A stretch of 64,000 nt of DNA from the NCBI RefSeq assembly GCF_007829815.1, contig NZ_VIWT01000005.1, positions 248,001-312,000 of the forward strand. Direction: 5' to 3'. Below the pieces are notes generated by a model. The model was not told where the DNA came from and did not search any database. It saw only the letters and a list, made by a program, of their open reading frames with translations. Positions 52,136 to 62,500 of this stretch are shown one piece after another. The DNA is from Kitasatospora viridis. GTDB taxonomy: Bacteria > Actinomycetota > Actinomycetes > Streptomycetales > Streptomycetaceae. Each line of letters opens with the position of its first letter. Within the stretch, counting starts at the first letter, position 1. A program made the translations under genes and the position numbers.

Positions 52136-53581
52136 TCAGGGCTTGGGCCGGGGCCGGGTGATGACCAGCAGGCCGAGCAGCACGGCGACGCCGCTGAACG
52201 CCGCCGCGGCGACCACGGCGGTGGACAGGCCGTCGGCGAGCTGGGCCCGGTCGGGGTGCTGGGCGCCGTGCAGCGAGCCGCCGTAGAGGGTGGCGAGCAC
52301 CGCGACGCCGAGTGAGAGGCCGATCTGCTGGACGGCCTGCAGCAGCCCGGAGGCCGAGCCGGTCTCCTTGGGCGCGAGGCCGGCCAGGATGGTCATGTTG
52401 AGCGGGACGAAGCCGAGCCCGAGTCCGGCGCCGAGCAGCACCAGCGGGCCGAACAGCCCGGTCAGGTAGCCGCTGTGCGGGCCGGTGGCGGCGAGCCACA
52501 GGCTGTCGGCGAGCATCAGCGCCGCGCCGGTGACGATCAGCGTCTTCGCGCCGTACTTGGGGATCAGCTTGGCGGCGCTGCGAGCGGTGCCGAACTGGGC
52601 GACGGCCATCGGCAGGAAGGCCAGGCCCGCGGTCAGCGGGTGGAAGCCCAGGCCGTCCTGGACGTAGAGCGAGAGCAGGAAGTAGGTGCCGCCCATCGCG
52701 GCGAACAGCAGCAGGAAGATCGCGTACGCGCCGGAGCGGGCGCGCTGGGCGAACAGCCGCAGCGAGATCAGCGGCTGGGCGACCCGCGACTCGGTGACCA
52801 CGAAGCCGGCCAGCAGCAGCAGGCCGACCACCAGGGCGACCACGGTGGTGGCCGAACCCCAGCCCGCCGAGGAGGCGTTGATCAGGCCGTAGACCACGGC
52901 GGTCATGCCGGCGGTGGAGGTGAGCGCGCCGACCACGTCCGGGCGGCTGGGGTGCTTCTCGGTCTCCGCGAGCTGACGGGTGGCCAGGAACACGGCGGCC
53001 AGGCCGATCGGCACGTTGACGAAGAACACCAGGCGCCAGGAGAGCGTGGTGAGCAGGCCGCCGAGGATCAGCCCGATGGTGATGCCGAGCCCGGCGACGG
53101 TGGAGAACACGCCGAGCGCCCGGGCGCGTTCTGGGCCCTCCTTGAAGGTGACGGCGATCAGCGAGAGCGCGGCGGGCGCGGCGAAGGCGAAGCCGACGCC
53201 CTGGGCGGCCCGGGCGGCGATCAGCAGCGCGGGGTTCGGGGCGAGCCCGCCGAGCAGCGAGGCGACGACCACCAGCAGCAGGCCCCAGACGAACATCCGC
53301 CGGCGCCCGAGGATGTCGCTGGCCCGCCCGCCGAGCAGCAGCAGCCCGCCGAAGGCCAGCGAGTAGGCGCTGAACACCCAGGCCAGGCCGTCGGGGGAGA
53401 AGCCGAGGCCGGACTGGATCCGGGGCAGCGCGATGTTCACGATGTTGCCGTCGACGGCCACCATCAACTGGCAGGTCACGATCACCGCGAGGGCCAGCGA
53501 GCCGGCCCGGCTGGGCGTCGGTGCCGCCGGCGCGGCAGGGGTGGGTGGCTCGGCCACGGATGGCTGGTCCTGGGTCGTCAT
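52136..53581 (-). CDS. DHA2-family MFS drug exporter
   Basis: A 481-residue, 14-helix exporter. The ATG at 53581 with AAGGAG is preferred; the frame extends 74 codons upstream but that part is Arg/Pro-rich and lacks a start context. Motif A GGRASDILGRRRMF and motif C ARALGVFSTVAGLGITIGLILGGLL are typical. It probably exports an antibiotic or the PKS product by proton antiport. The divergent TetR gene, with shared operator-like repeats, is the probable repressor. Confidence 0.92.
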   Translation of the reverse strand: MTTQDQPSVAEPPTPAAPAAPTPSRAGSLALAVIVTCQLMVAVDGNIVNIALPRIQSGLGFSPDGLAWVFSAYSLAFGGLLLLGGRASDILGRRRMFVWGLLLVVVASLLGGLAPNPALLIAARAAQGVGFAFAAPAALSLIAVTFKEGPERARALGVFSTVAGLGITIGLILGGLLTTLSWRLVFFVNVPIGLAAVFLATRQLAETEKHPSRPDVVGALTSTAGMTAVVYGLINASSAGWGSATTVVALVVGLLLLAGFVVTESRVAQPLISLRLFAQRARSGAYAIFLLLFAAMGGTYFLLSLYVQDGLGFHPLTAGLAFLPMAVAQFGTARSAAKLIPKYGAKTLIVTGAALMLADSLWLAATGPHSGYLTGLFGPLVLLGAGLGLGFVPLNMTILAGLAPKETGSASGLLQAVQQIGLSLGVAVLATLYGGSLHGAQHPDRAQLADGLSTAVVAAAAFSGVAVLLGLLVITRPRPKP

Positions 53582-53678
53582 GACCGGGCTCCTTGAGCAT
53601 GGGACGGGGCAGCGTCGAGGGAACGGCCGCGGTCGACGCTTGTAGACTGTTTCATGGTAGGGATGAGCGCGGATTGGG

Positions 53679-53747
53679 TCAACATGCGTTGAACGAATCT
53701 GCGGGCACCGCGGTCGGTGTGCACGGAAACGACGTGCACGGAAACGA
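53679..53747. promoter_or_regulatory. Repeats in the MFS/TetR divergent promoter
   Basis: An inverted repeat TCAAC-ATGC-GTTGA at 53679-53692, and two direct copies of GTGCACGGAAACGA (53719-53732 and 53734-53747, 15-bp period) just before the TetR ATG. The first is a candidate TetR operator; the second lies over the TetR ribosome site region and may affect translation. Confidence 0.5.
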
Positions 53748-53756
53748 GGAGGCGGC

Positions 53757-54629
53757 ATGTCAGAGTCGGACCCGGCGCCGGTGGGGCGCGGCGAGCGGCG
53801 CACCCGCAGCCGGCAGGCGATCCTGGCCGCCGCCCGCCAGCTGTTCTCCGAACTCGGCTACGAGCAGACCACGGTGCGCGCGGTGGCCCACCGGGCCGGG
53901 GTGGACCCGGCGCTGGTGATGAAGCACTTCGGCTCCAAGGAGCAGCTGTTCGACGCGGTCTCGGAGATCGGCCTCAGCTTCGGCGGCGCCCTCGGCGGGC
54001 CCGCCGACCAGCTCGGCGACCGGCTGCTGGCGCACGTGCTGGCCGACATCGACGGCCGCCCCGACCGCAGCATGCCGGTGCTGCGCTCGATGCTCACCCA
54101 CCCGCAGGCCGCCGAGGCGGTGCGCTGCGCGGTCGCCGACCCCGGCGACAGCGCCGTGGCGGACGCGCTGACCGGCGACGACGTGGAGCTGCGGGCGAGT
54201 CTGGTGGGGGCCGTGGTGCTCGGCCTGCTGGTCGCCCGCTACCTGCTGCGGGTGCCCGAGGTCGACCACGCCCCGGCCGCCCGGCTGGTCGAGCTGCTCG
54301 GGCCGTGCCTGCGGCCGCTGCTGGCCGCTGACGCGGCCTCGGGCGGCGGGGCGACCGCCGATGGGGCGACTGCTGACGGGATGTCGGCCGGCGGGATGTC
54401 GGCCGGCGGGATGTCGGTGGACCACGGGTCCGCCGGTCCGCTCGCCGGGCTGGCCGCCGCCGAGTCGGCCCGGCTGGCGGCCGCCGAGGAGGTGGACCGG
54501 CTGGCCCGGGAGGCGCTGGCGGGCGGGGCCTCCTACGGCGAGGTCGGCCAGCTGCTCGGGATCAGCCGGCAGGCGGCCCGCAAGCGCTGGCCGCGCACCG
54601 AGGAGGCGGACTCCCTGGCGACAACCTAG
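53757..54629 (+). CDS. TetR-family regulator with extra C-terminal HTH-like segment
   Basis: A 290-residue protein, longer than usual TetR proteins (about 190-220). N-terminal HTH: SRQAILAAARQLFSELGYEQTTVRAVAHRAGVDPALVMKHFGSKEQLFDAV. A ligand domain follows to about residue 190. A linker with tandem GGMSA units (54378-54420, a 15-bp repeat) precedes a second HTH-like segment (LAREALAGGASYGEVGQLLGISRQAARKRWP). RBS GAGGAGG. It likely represses the divergent MFS gene. The C-terminal extension may read a second site or bind a partner. Confidence 0.85.
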   Translation: MSESDPAPVGRGERRTRSRQAILAAARQLFSELGYEQTTVRAVAHRAGVDPALVMKHFGSKEQLFDAVSEIGLSFGGALGGPADQLGDRLLAHVLADIDGRPDRSMPVLRSMLTHPQAAEAVRCAVADPGDSAVADALTGDDVELRASLVGAVVLGLLVARYLLRVPEVDHAPAARLVELLGPCLRPLLAADAASGGGATADGATADGMSAGGMSAGGMSVDHGSAGPLAGLAAAESARLAAAEEVDRLAREALAGGASYGEVGQLLGISRQAARKRWPRTEEADSLATT

Positions 54630-54684
54630 GTTGTCAGTCGGGTGAGCGGTCGCCCGGCTCGACCGAGTGACAACCCAGGTTGTC
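54620..54684. repeat. Two copies of a 16-bp palindrome between convergent genes
   Basis: GACAACC-TA-GGTTGTC (54620-54635) and GACAACC-CA-GGTTGTC (54669-54684), centres 49 bp apart. The first covers the TetR stop codon. They sit between the TetR gene and the convergent LLM gene, downstream of both, so they are not in a promoter position. Confidence 0.9.
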
Positions 54685-54707
54685 ACGCTCCGCAGCGGGC
54701 GACCGTC

Positions 54708-55592
54708 TCAGGTGCCGGCCAGCGCCTCGACCACCGGCGCGAACGCCTCCTGGTGGATGTCCATCACGGTGAAGTAGGAGAAGCCGAAGCTGTCCCGCAG
54801 CTCCTTCACCTGGTCGATGATCTGCTGCACCGTGCCGATCAGCAGCAGCGGCGTCTGCTCCAGCTCGGTCAGCGGCACCGGCAGCTGGGTGGCGGCCACG
54901 TGCCGGATCGCCGCGTCCCGGTCCTCCGTCACGATCACCGCCTGGAGCAGCAGGTTCTTCTCCACCTGCGCCGCCCGCTCGCCCACCACGCCGTCGAAGT
55001 AGGCGACCCGGTCGGCGAGTTCGGCGCGCGGGATGAGCCGCAGCCCGCCGGCCGCAGTCGGGTCGTAGCGCATCCCGATGAAGCCCACGATGTCGCCGTG
55101 CCGGGCGGCCAGCCGCAGCACCCGGTTGCCGTTGCCCGCGATCAGCAGCGGCAGCGGGTCCTGCACCACGGCCGGCACGTGGTCCGGCTGGGCGAGCAGT
55201 CGGCGCAGCTCCAGCACGGTGCGCTCCAGCGTGTCCACCCGGTCCTTGGGCGTGCCCGGGTCCAGACCGAGCGCCTCGAACTCGGCGTGCACGTAACCGG
55301 TGCCGAGGCCGATCTCCAGCCGGCCGCCGGTCAGCCGGTCCACCGTGGCGATCTCGCGGGCCAGCAGCGGCGGGTGGTAGAAGCCGGTGTTCAGCACCAG
55401 CGTGCCCACCCGCAGGTTGGTGGCGGCCGCGGCGGCCACCAGCGGCGGGAACGGCGCGGTCCGACCCAGGTGGTCGGGCACCAGCAGCACGTCGTAGCCC
55501 TGCGATTCGACCTCCTTGGACACCTGCTGCCACTGCTCGGCGTCGTCGGGGATGGCCAGCTTGCCGAGGCCGAAGCGGAACGGTCGGGTCAT
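54708..55592 (-). CDS. LLM-class F420-dependent oxidoreductase
   Basis: A 294-residue TIM-barrel oxidoreductase. DVLLVPDHLGRTAPFPPLVAAAAATNLRVGTLVLNTGFYHPPLLAREIATVDRLTGGRLEIGLGTGYVHAEF is the standard LLM/F420 pattern. AAGGAG precedes the ATG. It starts 55 bp after the terminal PKS gene in the same direction, so it may be co-transcribed and tailor the polyketide by hydride transfer. It ends near the two palindromes. Confidence 0.88.
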   Translation of the reverse strand: MTRPFRFGLGKLAIPDDAEQWQQVSKEVESQGYDVLLVPDHLGRTAPFPPLVAAAAATNLRVGTLVLNTGFYHPPLLAREIATVDRLTGGRLEIGLGTGYVHAEFEALGLDPGTPKDRVDTLERTVLELRRLLAQPDHVPAVVQDPLPLLIAGNGNRVLRLAARHGDIVGFIGMRYDPTAAGGLRLIPRAELADRVAYFDGVVGERAAQVEKNLLLQAVIVTEDRDAAIRHVAATQLPVPLTELEQTPLLLIGTVQQIIDQVKELRDSFGFSYFTVMDIHQEAFAPVVEALAGT

Positions 55593-55647
55593 TGTCTCTA
55601 CTCCTTGAGCGGGTTACGGGTGGTGATGGTCAGTCGGGACGGTCAGG

Positions 55648-58600
55648 TCAGGTCAGCTCGGCGAGCCAGCGCTCGACGGCGTCGGCGGTGCTGCCGGAGT
55701 GGTCCTCCAGCACCGAGAAGTGGTCGCCGGGAATGTCGGCGCTCTCGTGCGGCAGGCGCCAGAAGGCGCGCCAGTCGGGGCCGCCGGGCCGCCGCACGGT
55801 GCCGGGCAGCGGCTGGTCGGCGCGCAGCAGCAGGGTGCGGGTGGTGACCGGCTCGGGCTGCCAGGGGCCGAAGGTGCGCAGGTAGGCGCCCATCGCGGTG
55901 AGGCCGGTGTCGGTCAGGGTGAGGTCCTGGGTGCCGAGCCGGTCCAGCATCCCGTTGATCATCGCGGGCATCCACCACTCCATGCCCGGCACCTCGCCGG
56001 TGTCCATCGGGTAGGAGTCGACCAGCACCAGCCCGGCCGGCCGCACCCCGCGCCGCTCCAGCTCGGCGGTGACGGCGTGCGCCACGCACCCGCCGAGCGA
56101 GCGCCCCAGCACCGCGAACGGCCGCTCCCCGTACAGCTCCTGCACGGCGTCGGCCTGCAGCCGGACGAACGCCTCCACCGAGTCGGGCAGCGCGCTGCCC
56201 GGCCGGTAGCCGGGGGCCGGCAGCGCGTGCGCGGTCAGCCGGCCGGCCAGCGCCTGCCCGAACCGCGCGTACTCGTGCGGGCCGGAGAGCGCGGTCAGCG
56301 CGGGGAAGCAGACCAGGGGCAGCGGGCCCGCGCCCTCGGCCAGCAGCACCGGCGGCAGGCCGTGCCCGGCCCGCTCCGCGCTGTCGAACGGGGTGCGCAG
56401 CTCCGAGGCGGAGACCAGCACCTGGGTGGCGGCCGGGATGTGCCCGGCCCGGCACAGCTCCAGGTAGACCGCGGCCAGCGGCTCCGCCGGGGCGGGCGCG
56501 CCGGCGCCGCGGTGGCGGAGCAGCTCGCCGTGCAGGTGCTCGGCCAGGGCGCGCGGATCCGGGTGGTGGATGGTGAGCGCGCCGGACAGCCGCAGCCCGG
56601 TCGTGGCGGACAGCCGGCCGCCGAGCTCCACGGAGGTCAGCGAGTCGAAGCCGTGCTCGACGAACGCCGCCTCGGCGGGGAGCGCGCCCGGGTCGGCGTG
56701 CCCGAGCACCGCGGCGGCCTCGGTGCGCACCAGCAGCAGCACGGCGTCCAGCAGTTCGGGGCCGTCCAGCTCGGCGTGCCGGTGCGCCCAGTCGGCCCGC
56801 TCGGCGGCGTGCGGCGCGGGGAGGGCGGGGCGGGTCGGATCGGTGGCGCGGGTGACCTCGGAGTCCAGCCAGAACCGGGTCCGCTGGAACGGGTAGCCCG
56901 GCAGGTCGATCCGACGGGGCGTCAGCTGACCGAACGGGCCGGCCCAGTCGACGGGCGCACCCGCCGCGTGCAGCCGCCCGACGGCCTCCAGCAGGGTCTG
57001 CGGCTCCGGCCGGTCCCGGCGCAGGGCGGCCGCCAGCACGGCCGGGCGGGGGCGCTGCGCCGGCTCCTCGGCGGCCAGCGCGTCGCCGGCGAGCGCGGTG
57101 AGGATGCCGTCGGGGCCGAGCTCCAGGAAGCGGGTGGCGCCCTCGGCCCGCAGGGCCCGCACGGCGTCCAGGAAGCGCACCGGCTGCCGGGCGTGCGCGG
57201 CCCAGTGCTCCGGGTCGGCCAGTTCGGCGGCCGAGGCCAGCCGCCCGGTCAGGTCGGAGGCCATCGCGGTGTGCGGCTGCCGGAACGCCAGGCCCTTCAG
57301 CACGGTGCGGAACTCGTCCAGCATCGGATCCATCCGGTGCGAGTGGAAGGCGTGGCTGACCCGCAGCCGGGTGGCCCGGCGCCCGCGCGCCCGGAAGGCC
57401 GCGGCGACCGCCTCGACCTCGGCCTCCTCGCCGGAGACCACCACCGCGCGCGGCCCGTTGACCGCGGCCAGGCCCACCGCCCCGCCGTACCCGTCGAGTT
57501 CGGCGGCCACCTCGTCCTCGGCCGCCTCCAGGGCGGCCATCGCCCCGCCGGGCGGCAGCTGCTGCATCAGCCGCCCGCGGGCGGCCACCAGGGCGGCGGC
57601 GTCGGTGAGTTCGAGCATCCCGGCGGCGTACCCGGCGGCCAGCGCGCCGATCGAGTGGCCGGCCACCAGGTCCGGGCGCACGCCCCAGGAGTCGAGCAGC
57701 CCCAGCAGCGCCACCTGGAGGGCGAACAGCGCGGGCTGGGCGTACTCGGTGCGGTTCAGCAGCTCGGCGTCGCCCGAGCGCAGCACGGCGTCGGCGACCG
57801 AGAACGGCAGCTGGCGGTCGAGTTCGGCGGTGACGGCGTCGAAAGCCCGCGCGAACTCGGGGTACTGACGGTACAAGTCGGCGCCCATACCGGGGCGCTG
57901 GCTGCCCTGGCCGGTGAACAGGAAGGCCGTCCGACCGCCGGCGGCGGGGGCGAGCGGCCCGCTCGCGTCGGCGAAGGCCGCCAGCCGGGTGGCGGCCTCG
58001 GCGCCGTCGGCGGCCGCCAGCACGGCGCGCAGCGGGTGCCGGGGGCGGGCCGCCAGCGACCAGGCGAGCTCCGCCGGGTCCGGCGCGCCCTCGCCGCGCA
58101 GTAGCTCGGCGACCTGCCGGGCCTGGGCCCGCAGCGCCCCTTCGGAGCGCGCGCTCAGCACCCAGGGCAGCGGACCGCCGACCTCCGCAGGCGGTGCCTC
58201 CTCGGGTTCGTCGGCCTGCTCCAGGATCACGTGCGCGTTCGTCCCGCTCACCCCGAAGGCGGAGACCCCGGCGGTGCGCGGCTGCCCGGTGTCCGGCCAG
58301 TCCTGACGCTCCGTCAGCAGGCGGACGCCGCCCTGCGCCCAGTCGACGTGCGGGGTCGGCTCGTCCACGTGCAGGGTGCGCGGGAGGCTGCCGTGGCGGA
58401 TCGCCTGCACCATCTTGATCACCCCGGCGACGCCGGCCGCCGCCGCGGTGTGGCCCAGGTTGGACTTCAACGAGCCGAGCCAGAGCGGGCGTTCGGCCCG
58501 CCGTCCGGCGCCGTAGACGGCCTGCAGGGCCTGCGCCTCGATCGGGTCGCCGAGGGTGGTGCCGGTGCCGTGGCCCTCGACCGCGTCGACCCGGTCGGGG

Positions 58601-59592
58601 GTGAGCCCGGCGTCGGCCAGCGCCTGGCGGATCACCCGCTGCTGGGCCGGTCCGCTCGGGGCGGTCAGGCCGTTGGAGGCGCCGTCCTGGTTGACGGCGG
58701 TGCCGCGGACCACGGCCAGCACCCGGTGCCCGTTGCGCCGGGCGTCGGAGAGCCGCTCCAGCACCAGCAGTCCGGCGCCCTCGGCCCAGCCGGTGCCGTC
58801 GGCGGCGGCCGCGTAGGAGCGGCAGCGGCCGTCGGGTGAGAGGCCGCGCTGGCGGGAGAACTCGATGAAGCCGGTCGGCGAGGACATCACGGTGGCGCCG
58901 CCGGCCAGCGCCAGGTCGCTTTCGCCGGCCCGCAGCGAGCGCACGGCCAGGTGCAGCGCGACCAGCGAGGAGGAGCAGGCGGTGTCGACCGTGACGGCCG
59001 GGCCCTCGAAGCCGAAGGTGTAGGCGATCCGGCCGGAGGCGACGCTGGCCAGGTTGCCGATGCCCAGGTGGCCCTCCAGCTCGGCGGGGACCGCGCCGGG
59101 GCGGGTGTGGTACTCCTGCGCGGTCAGTCCGGCGAACACGGCGGTCCGGCTGCCGCGCAGCCCCTCCGGGTCGAGCCGGGCGTGCTCCAGGGCGTGCCAG
59201 GCGGTCTCCAGCAGCAGCCGCTGCTGCGGGTCGGTGGCCAGCGCCTCGCGCGGCGAGACGCCGAAGAACGCGGCGTCGAACTCGGCGGCGTCGAGCAGGA
59301 ACCCGCCGTGCCGGGCGTAGCTGGTGCCCAGGGTGGCCGGGTCGGGGTCGTAGAGCGCGTCCGCGTCCCAGCCCCGGTCGGCGGGCCACTCGCCGATCGC
59401 GTCGCGCTCCGCGCCGAGCAGCTCCCACAGCTGCTCGGGCGAGTCGGCGCCGCCGGGCAGCCGGCAGGCCATGCCGATCACGGCGACCGGTTCGCTGCGC
59501 TGGTACTCGACCTGCTCCAGGCGGCGCTGGGCCTCGCGCACGTCGGCGAGTGCGCGGCGCAGGTACTGCCGCAGCTTCTCCTCATCGGCCAT
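55648..59592 (-). CDS. Modular type I PKS, terminal module: docking-KS-AT-ACP-TE
   Basis: A 1314-residue final module starting at ATG 59592, 11 bp before the end of the upstream PKS gene. Residues 1-33 are a coiled-coil docking domain (ADEEKLRQYLRRALADVREAQRRLEQVEY). The KS has Cys near 205 (DTACSSS), His near 341 (EGHGTGT) and His near 379 (NLGHT), so it is active. The AT has GHSIG near 645 and HAFH near 747, which predicts malonyl-CoA. There is no KR, DH or ER. The ACP has the phosphopantetheine Ser in GFDSL near 981. The TE has GRSLGG near 1164 and a GDHF His near 1289. It adds a final ketide without reduction and releases the chain. GRSLGG is unusual beside the GHSAGG of macrolide TEs. 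Confidence 0.94.
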   Translation of the reverse strand: MADEEKLRQYLRRALADVREAQRRLEQVEYQRSEPVAVIGMACRLPGGADSPEQLWELLGAERDAIGEWPADRGWDADALYDPDPATLGTSYARHGGFLLDAAEFDAAFFGVSPREALATDPQQRLLLETAWHALEHARLDPEGLRGSRTAVFAGLTAQEYHTRPGAVPAELEGHLGIGNLASVASGRIAYTFGFEGPAVTVDTACSSSLVALHLAVRSLRAGESDLALAGGATVMSSPTGFIEFSRQRGLSPDGRCRSYAAAADGTGWAEGAGLLVLERLSDARRNGHRVLAVVRGTAVNQDGASNGLTAPSGPAQQRVIRQALADAGLTPDRVDAVEGHGTGTTLGDPIEAQALQAVYGAGRRAERPLWLGSLKSNLGHTAAAAGVAGVIKMVQAIRHGSLPRTLHVDEPTPHVDWAQGGVRLLTERQDWPDTGQPRTAGVSAFGVSGTNAHVILEQADEPEEAPPAEVGGPLPWVLSARSEGALRAQARQVAELLRGEGAPDPAELAWSLAARPRHPLRAVLAAADGAEAATRLAAFADASGPLAPAAGGRTAFLFTGQGSQRPGMGADLYRQYPEFARAFDAVTAELDRQLPFSVADAVLRSGDAELLNRTEYAQPALFALQVALLGLLDSWGVRPDLVAGHSIGALAAGYAAGMLELTDAAALVAARGRLMQQLPPGGAMAALEAAEDEVAAELDGYGGAVGLAAVNGPRAVVVSGEEAEVEAVAAAFRARGRRATRLRVSHAFHSHRMDPMLDEFRTVLKGLAFRQPHTAMASDLTGRLASAAELADPEHWAAHARQPVRFLDAVRALRAEGATRFLELGPDGILTALAGDALAAEEPAQRPRPAVLAAALRRDRPEPQTLLEAVGRLHAAGAPVDWAGPFGQLTPRRIDLPGYPFQRTRFWLDSEVTRATDPTRPALPAPHAAERADWAHRHAELDGPELLDAVLLLVRTEAAAVLGHADPGALPAEAAFVEHGFDSLTSVELGGRLSATTGLRLSGALTIHHPDPRALAEHLHGELLRHRGAGAPAPAEPLAAVYLELCRAGHIPAATQVLVSASELRTPFDSAERAGHGLPPVLLAEGAGPLPLVCFPALTALSGPHEYARFGQALAGRLTAHALPAPGYRPGSALPDSVEAFVRLQADAVQELYGERPFAVLGRSLGGCVAHAVTAELERRGVRPAGLVLVDSYPMDTGEVPGMEWWMPAMINGMLDRLGTQDLTLTDTGLTAMGAYLRTFGPWQPEPVTTRTLLLRADQPLPGTVRRPGGPDWRAFWRLPHESADIPGDHFSVLEDHSGSTADAVERWLAELT

Positions 59593-62500
59593 CGTCGCCA
59601 CTCCTTCCGGTGGTTGCGGTGCCGGCGGCGGGCCGGGCACGGTCGAGTTCGGCGAACAGCTCCTCGTCGCTGGCGCTCGCCAGGTCCAGCTCCTCGTCCG
59701 GCGCGTCGTCCGGAACGAGCCGGGACTCGCCGTCCGGGCCGAGCCGGGCGGCCAGTGCGGCGAGCCGCGCGGCAAGTTCCCGCCGGTCCTCGGCGGTACC
59801 GGGCAGGGACCGCTCCAACAGGTCGAGCAGCTGCGGCAGTTCGGGGCCGCCGGCGGCGAGCTGCTCGTCCAGGTGGGCCGCGATCGCCGCGGGGGTCGGC
59901 TGGTCGTAGACCACGGTGGCGGGCAGCCGCAGGCCGGTGGCGGCGGCCAGCCGGTTGCGCAGGTCGACGGCGGTCAGCGACTCGAACCCGAGGTCGCGGA
60001 AGGCCCGTTCGGCGAGCACCTCCTCGACATCCGCGTGGCCGAGCGCGGCGGCCGCCTGACGGCGCACCAGGTCGAGCAGCTCGGCCCGCCGCTCCTCGGC
60101 GGTGAGTCCGGCCAGCCGGGCGGCCAGCCGCTCGCCGGGCGCGCCGTCCGCCGGCTCGTCCGTGTCGCCGATGCCGGTCGCCAAGGCCGTGGTGAGCGGG
60201 CCGAGTTCGACGTCCAGCCAGTAGCGGCGGCGCTGGAACGGGTAGGTCGGCAGCGCGGTGGGCACCGAGCGGGCGCCGGCCAGCGGCCCGCCGAGGTCGA
60301 CCGGCGCGCCCTGGGTGAGCGCGGCGCCGGCCGAGAGCAGGAAGCGGTCCAGGCCGCCCTGGTCGCGGCGCAGCGTCTCGATCGCGGCGCCGGCGAACTC
60401 GCCCGCCTCCAGGGTGTCCTGGATCGCGCCGGTGAGCACGGGATGCGGGCTGACCTCGACGAACAGGGTGCGGCCCGCCTCGGCCAGGCGCTGCACGGCG
60501 GGCGCGAAGCGCACCGTCTGGCGCAGGTTGCGGTACCAGTGGGCGGCGTCCAGCTCGCCGCCCTCGATCGGCTCGGCGGTGACGGTGGACCAGATCGGCA
60601 GGTGCGCCGGGCCGGGCCGCACCGGCGCGAGCGCGGCCAGCAACTCCTCGCGCACCTGGTCGATCACGGGGGAGTGGCCGGCCAGGGTGGCGGCCCGCAG
60701 CCGCTTGGCGCGCACGCCCTCGGCGGTGCACTGGGCGACCAGCTCGTCCAGCGCCGCCTCCTCGCCGGCCACCACCACGGCGTTCGGGCCGTTGACGGTG
60801 GCCACCGCGAGCCGGTCCGGCCAGGCGGCGAGCCGCCGTTCGGCCTCGGCCAGCGGCAGCGCGACCGAGGCCATCGAGCCGCGACCGACCAGGGTGGCCA
60901 GGATCCGGCTGCGGGCGGCGACGATCAGCGCCGCGTCGTCGAGGGTGAGCGCCCCGGCGACGGTGGCCGCGGCCACCTCGCCCTGGCTGTGCCCGACCAC
61001 GGCGTCCGGCCGCAGCCCGTACGACTCCCAGAGCGCGGCGAGCGCCACCAGGACGGCCCACAGCGCGGGTTGGGCGACCTCGACCCGCTCCAGCTGGGCC
61101 GCGCCGTCGCGCTGGCGCAGCACGTCGAGCAGGTCGAAGTCCAGGTGCGGCGCGAGGGCGCGGGCGCAACTCTCGATCCGCTCGGCGAACACCGGTGCGC
61201 TGTCCAGCAGTTCACGGGCCATGCCGGCCCACTGGGAGCCGTGGCCGGGGAACACGAACACGGTGCGGGGCGCGCCGTCGGCCCGGCCCTGGACCAGCTC
61301 GGCGGCCGGCTCGCCCGCGGCCAGGGCGCGCAGGGCGGTGGCGGCGGCGGCCGGCTCGGCGGCCACCACCACGGCGCGGTGCTCGAACCGGGCCCGGCCG
61401 GCCAACAGGGTGTGCGCCAGGTCGGCGGGCGCCTCGGTGGACTCGGCCAGGTGCTCGGCGAGTCGGCCGGCCTGCTCGGCGAGGGCGCCGGCCGTCCGGG
61501 CGGAGAGCACCCAGGGCAGCGGACCGTCGCTCGGCTGCTGCGGGGCCGGCTCGGCCGCCGGCGGCTGCTCGATGATCACGTGCGCGTTGGTGCCGCTCAC
61601 CCCGAAGGCCGAGATGCCCGCGCGGCGCGGCCGGCCGGTCTCCGGCCACTCCTGACGCTCCGTCAGCAGCCTCACGCCGCCCGTGCCCCAGTCCACCTCG
61701 GGAGCCGGCTCGTCGACGTTCAAGGTGGCGGGCAGCCGGCCGTGGTGCAGCGCGCCGACCATCTTGATCAGCCCGGCGACGCCCGCCGCGGCCTGGGTGT
61801 GCCCCAGGTTGGACTTCAACGAGCCCAGCCAGAGCGGCTGCTGCTCCGGCCGGTCCGGGCCGTAGACGGCCAGCAGCGCCTGTGCCTCGATCGGGTCGCC
61901 CAGCTGGGTGCCGGTGCCGTGCGCCTCCACCGCGTCCACCTCCTGCGGGGTCAGCCCGGCGGCGGCCAACGCCTGCCGGAGCACCCGCTGCTGGGCGGGC
62001 CCGTTCGGCGCGGTCAGGCCATTGGAGGCGCCGTCCTGGTTGACGGCGCTGCCGCGCACCACCGCCAGCACCGGGTGCCCGTGGCGCCGGGCGTCGGAGA
62101 GCCGCTCCAGCATCAGCAGGCCGACCCCCTCCGCCCAACTGGTGCCGTCCGCACCGGCGGCGAACGCCTTCACCCGCCCGTCCGGCGCGAACGCGCGGTG
62201 CCGCGAGGTGGCCACCATCCCGGCGGGCGAGGCCATCACGGCCACCCCGCCGGCCAGCGCCAGATCGGCCTCACCGGAGCGCAACGCCTGCGCGGCCAGG
62301 TGCAGGGCGACCAGCGAGGAGGAGCAGGCGGTGTCCACCGTGACGGCCGGACCCTCGAACCCGAAGGCGTACGAGATCCGCCCCGAAGCCACGCTGGCAG
62401 CGCTGCCGTTGTGCAGGTAGCCCTCCAACTCCTCGGGCAGCTCCCGCAGTCGGCCCGCGTAGTCGTTGTACATCACGCCGGTGTAGACCGCGGTGCGGCT

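Noticed and set aside
52136..53803. Longer 555-residue start for the MFS exporter
   Set aside because: The extra 74 residues are Arg/Pro-rich, lie in the divergent promoter and lack a ribosome site; AAGGAG supports the ATG at 53581.
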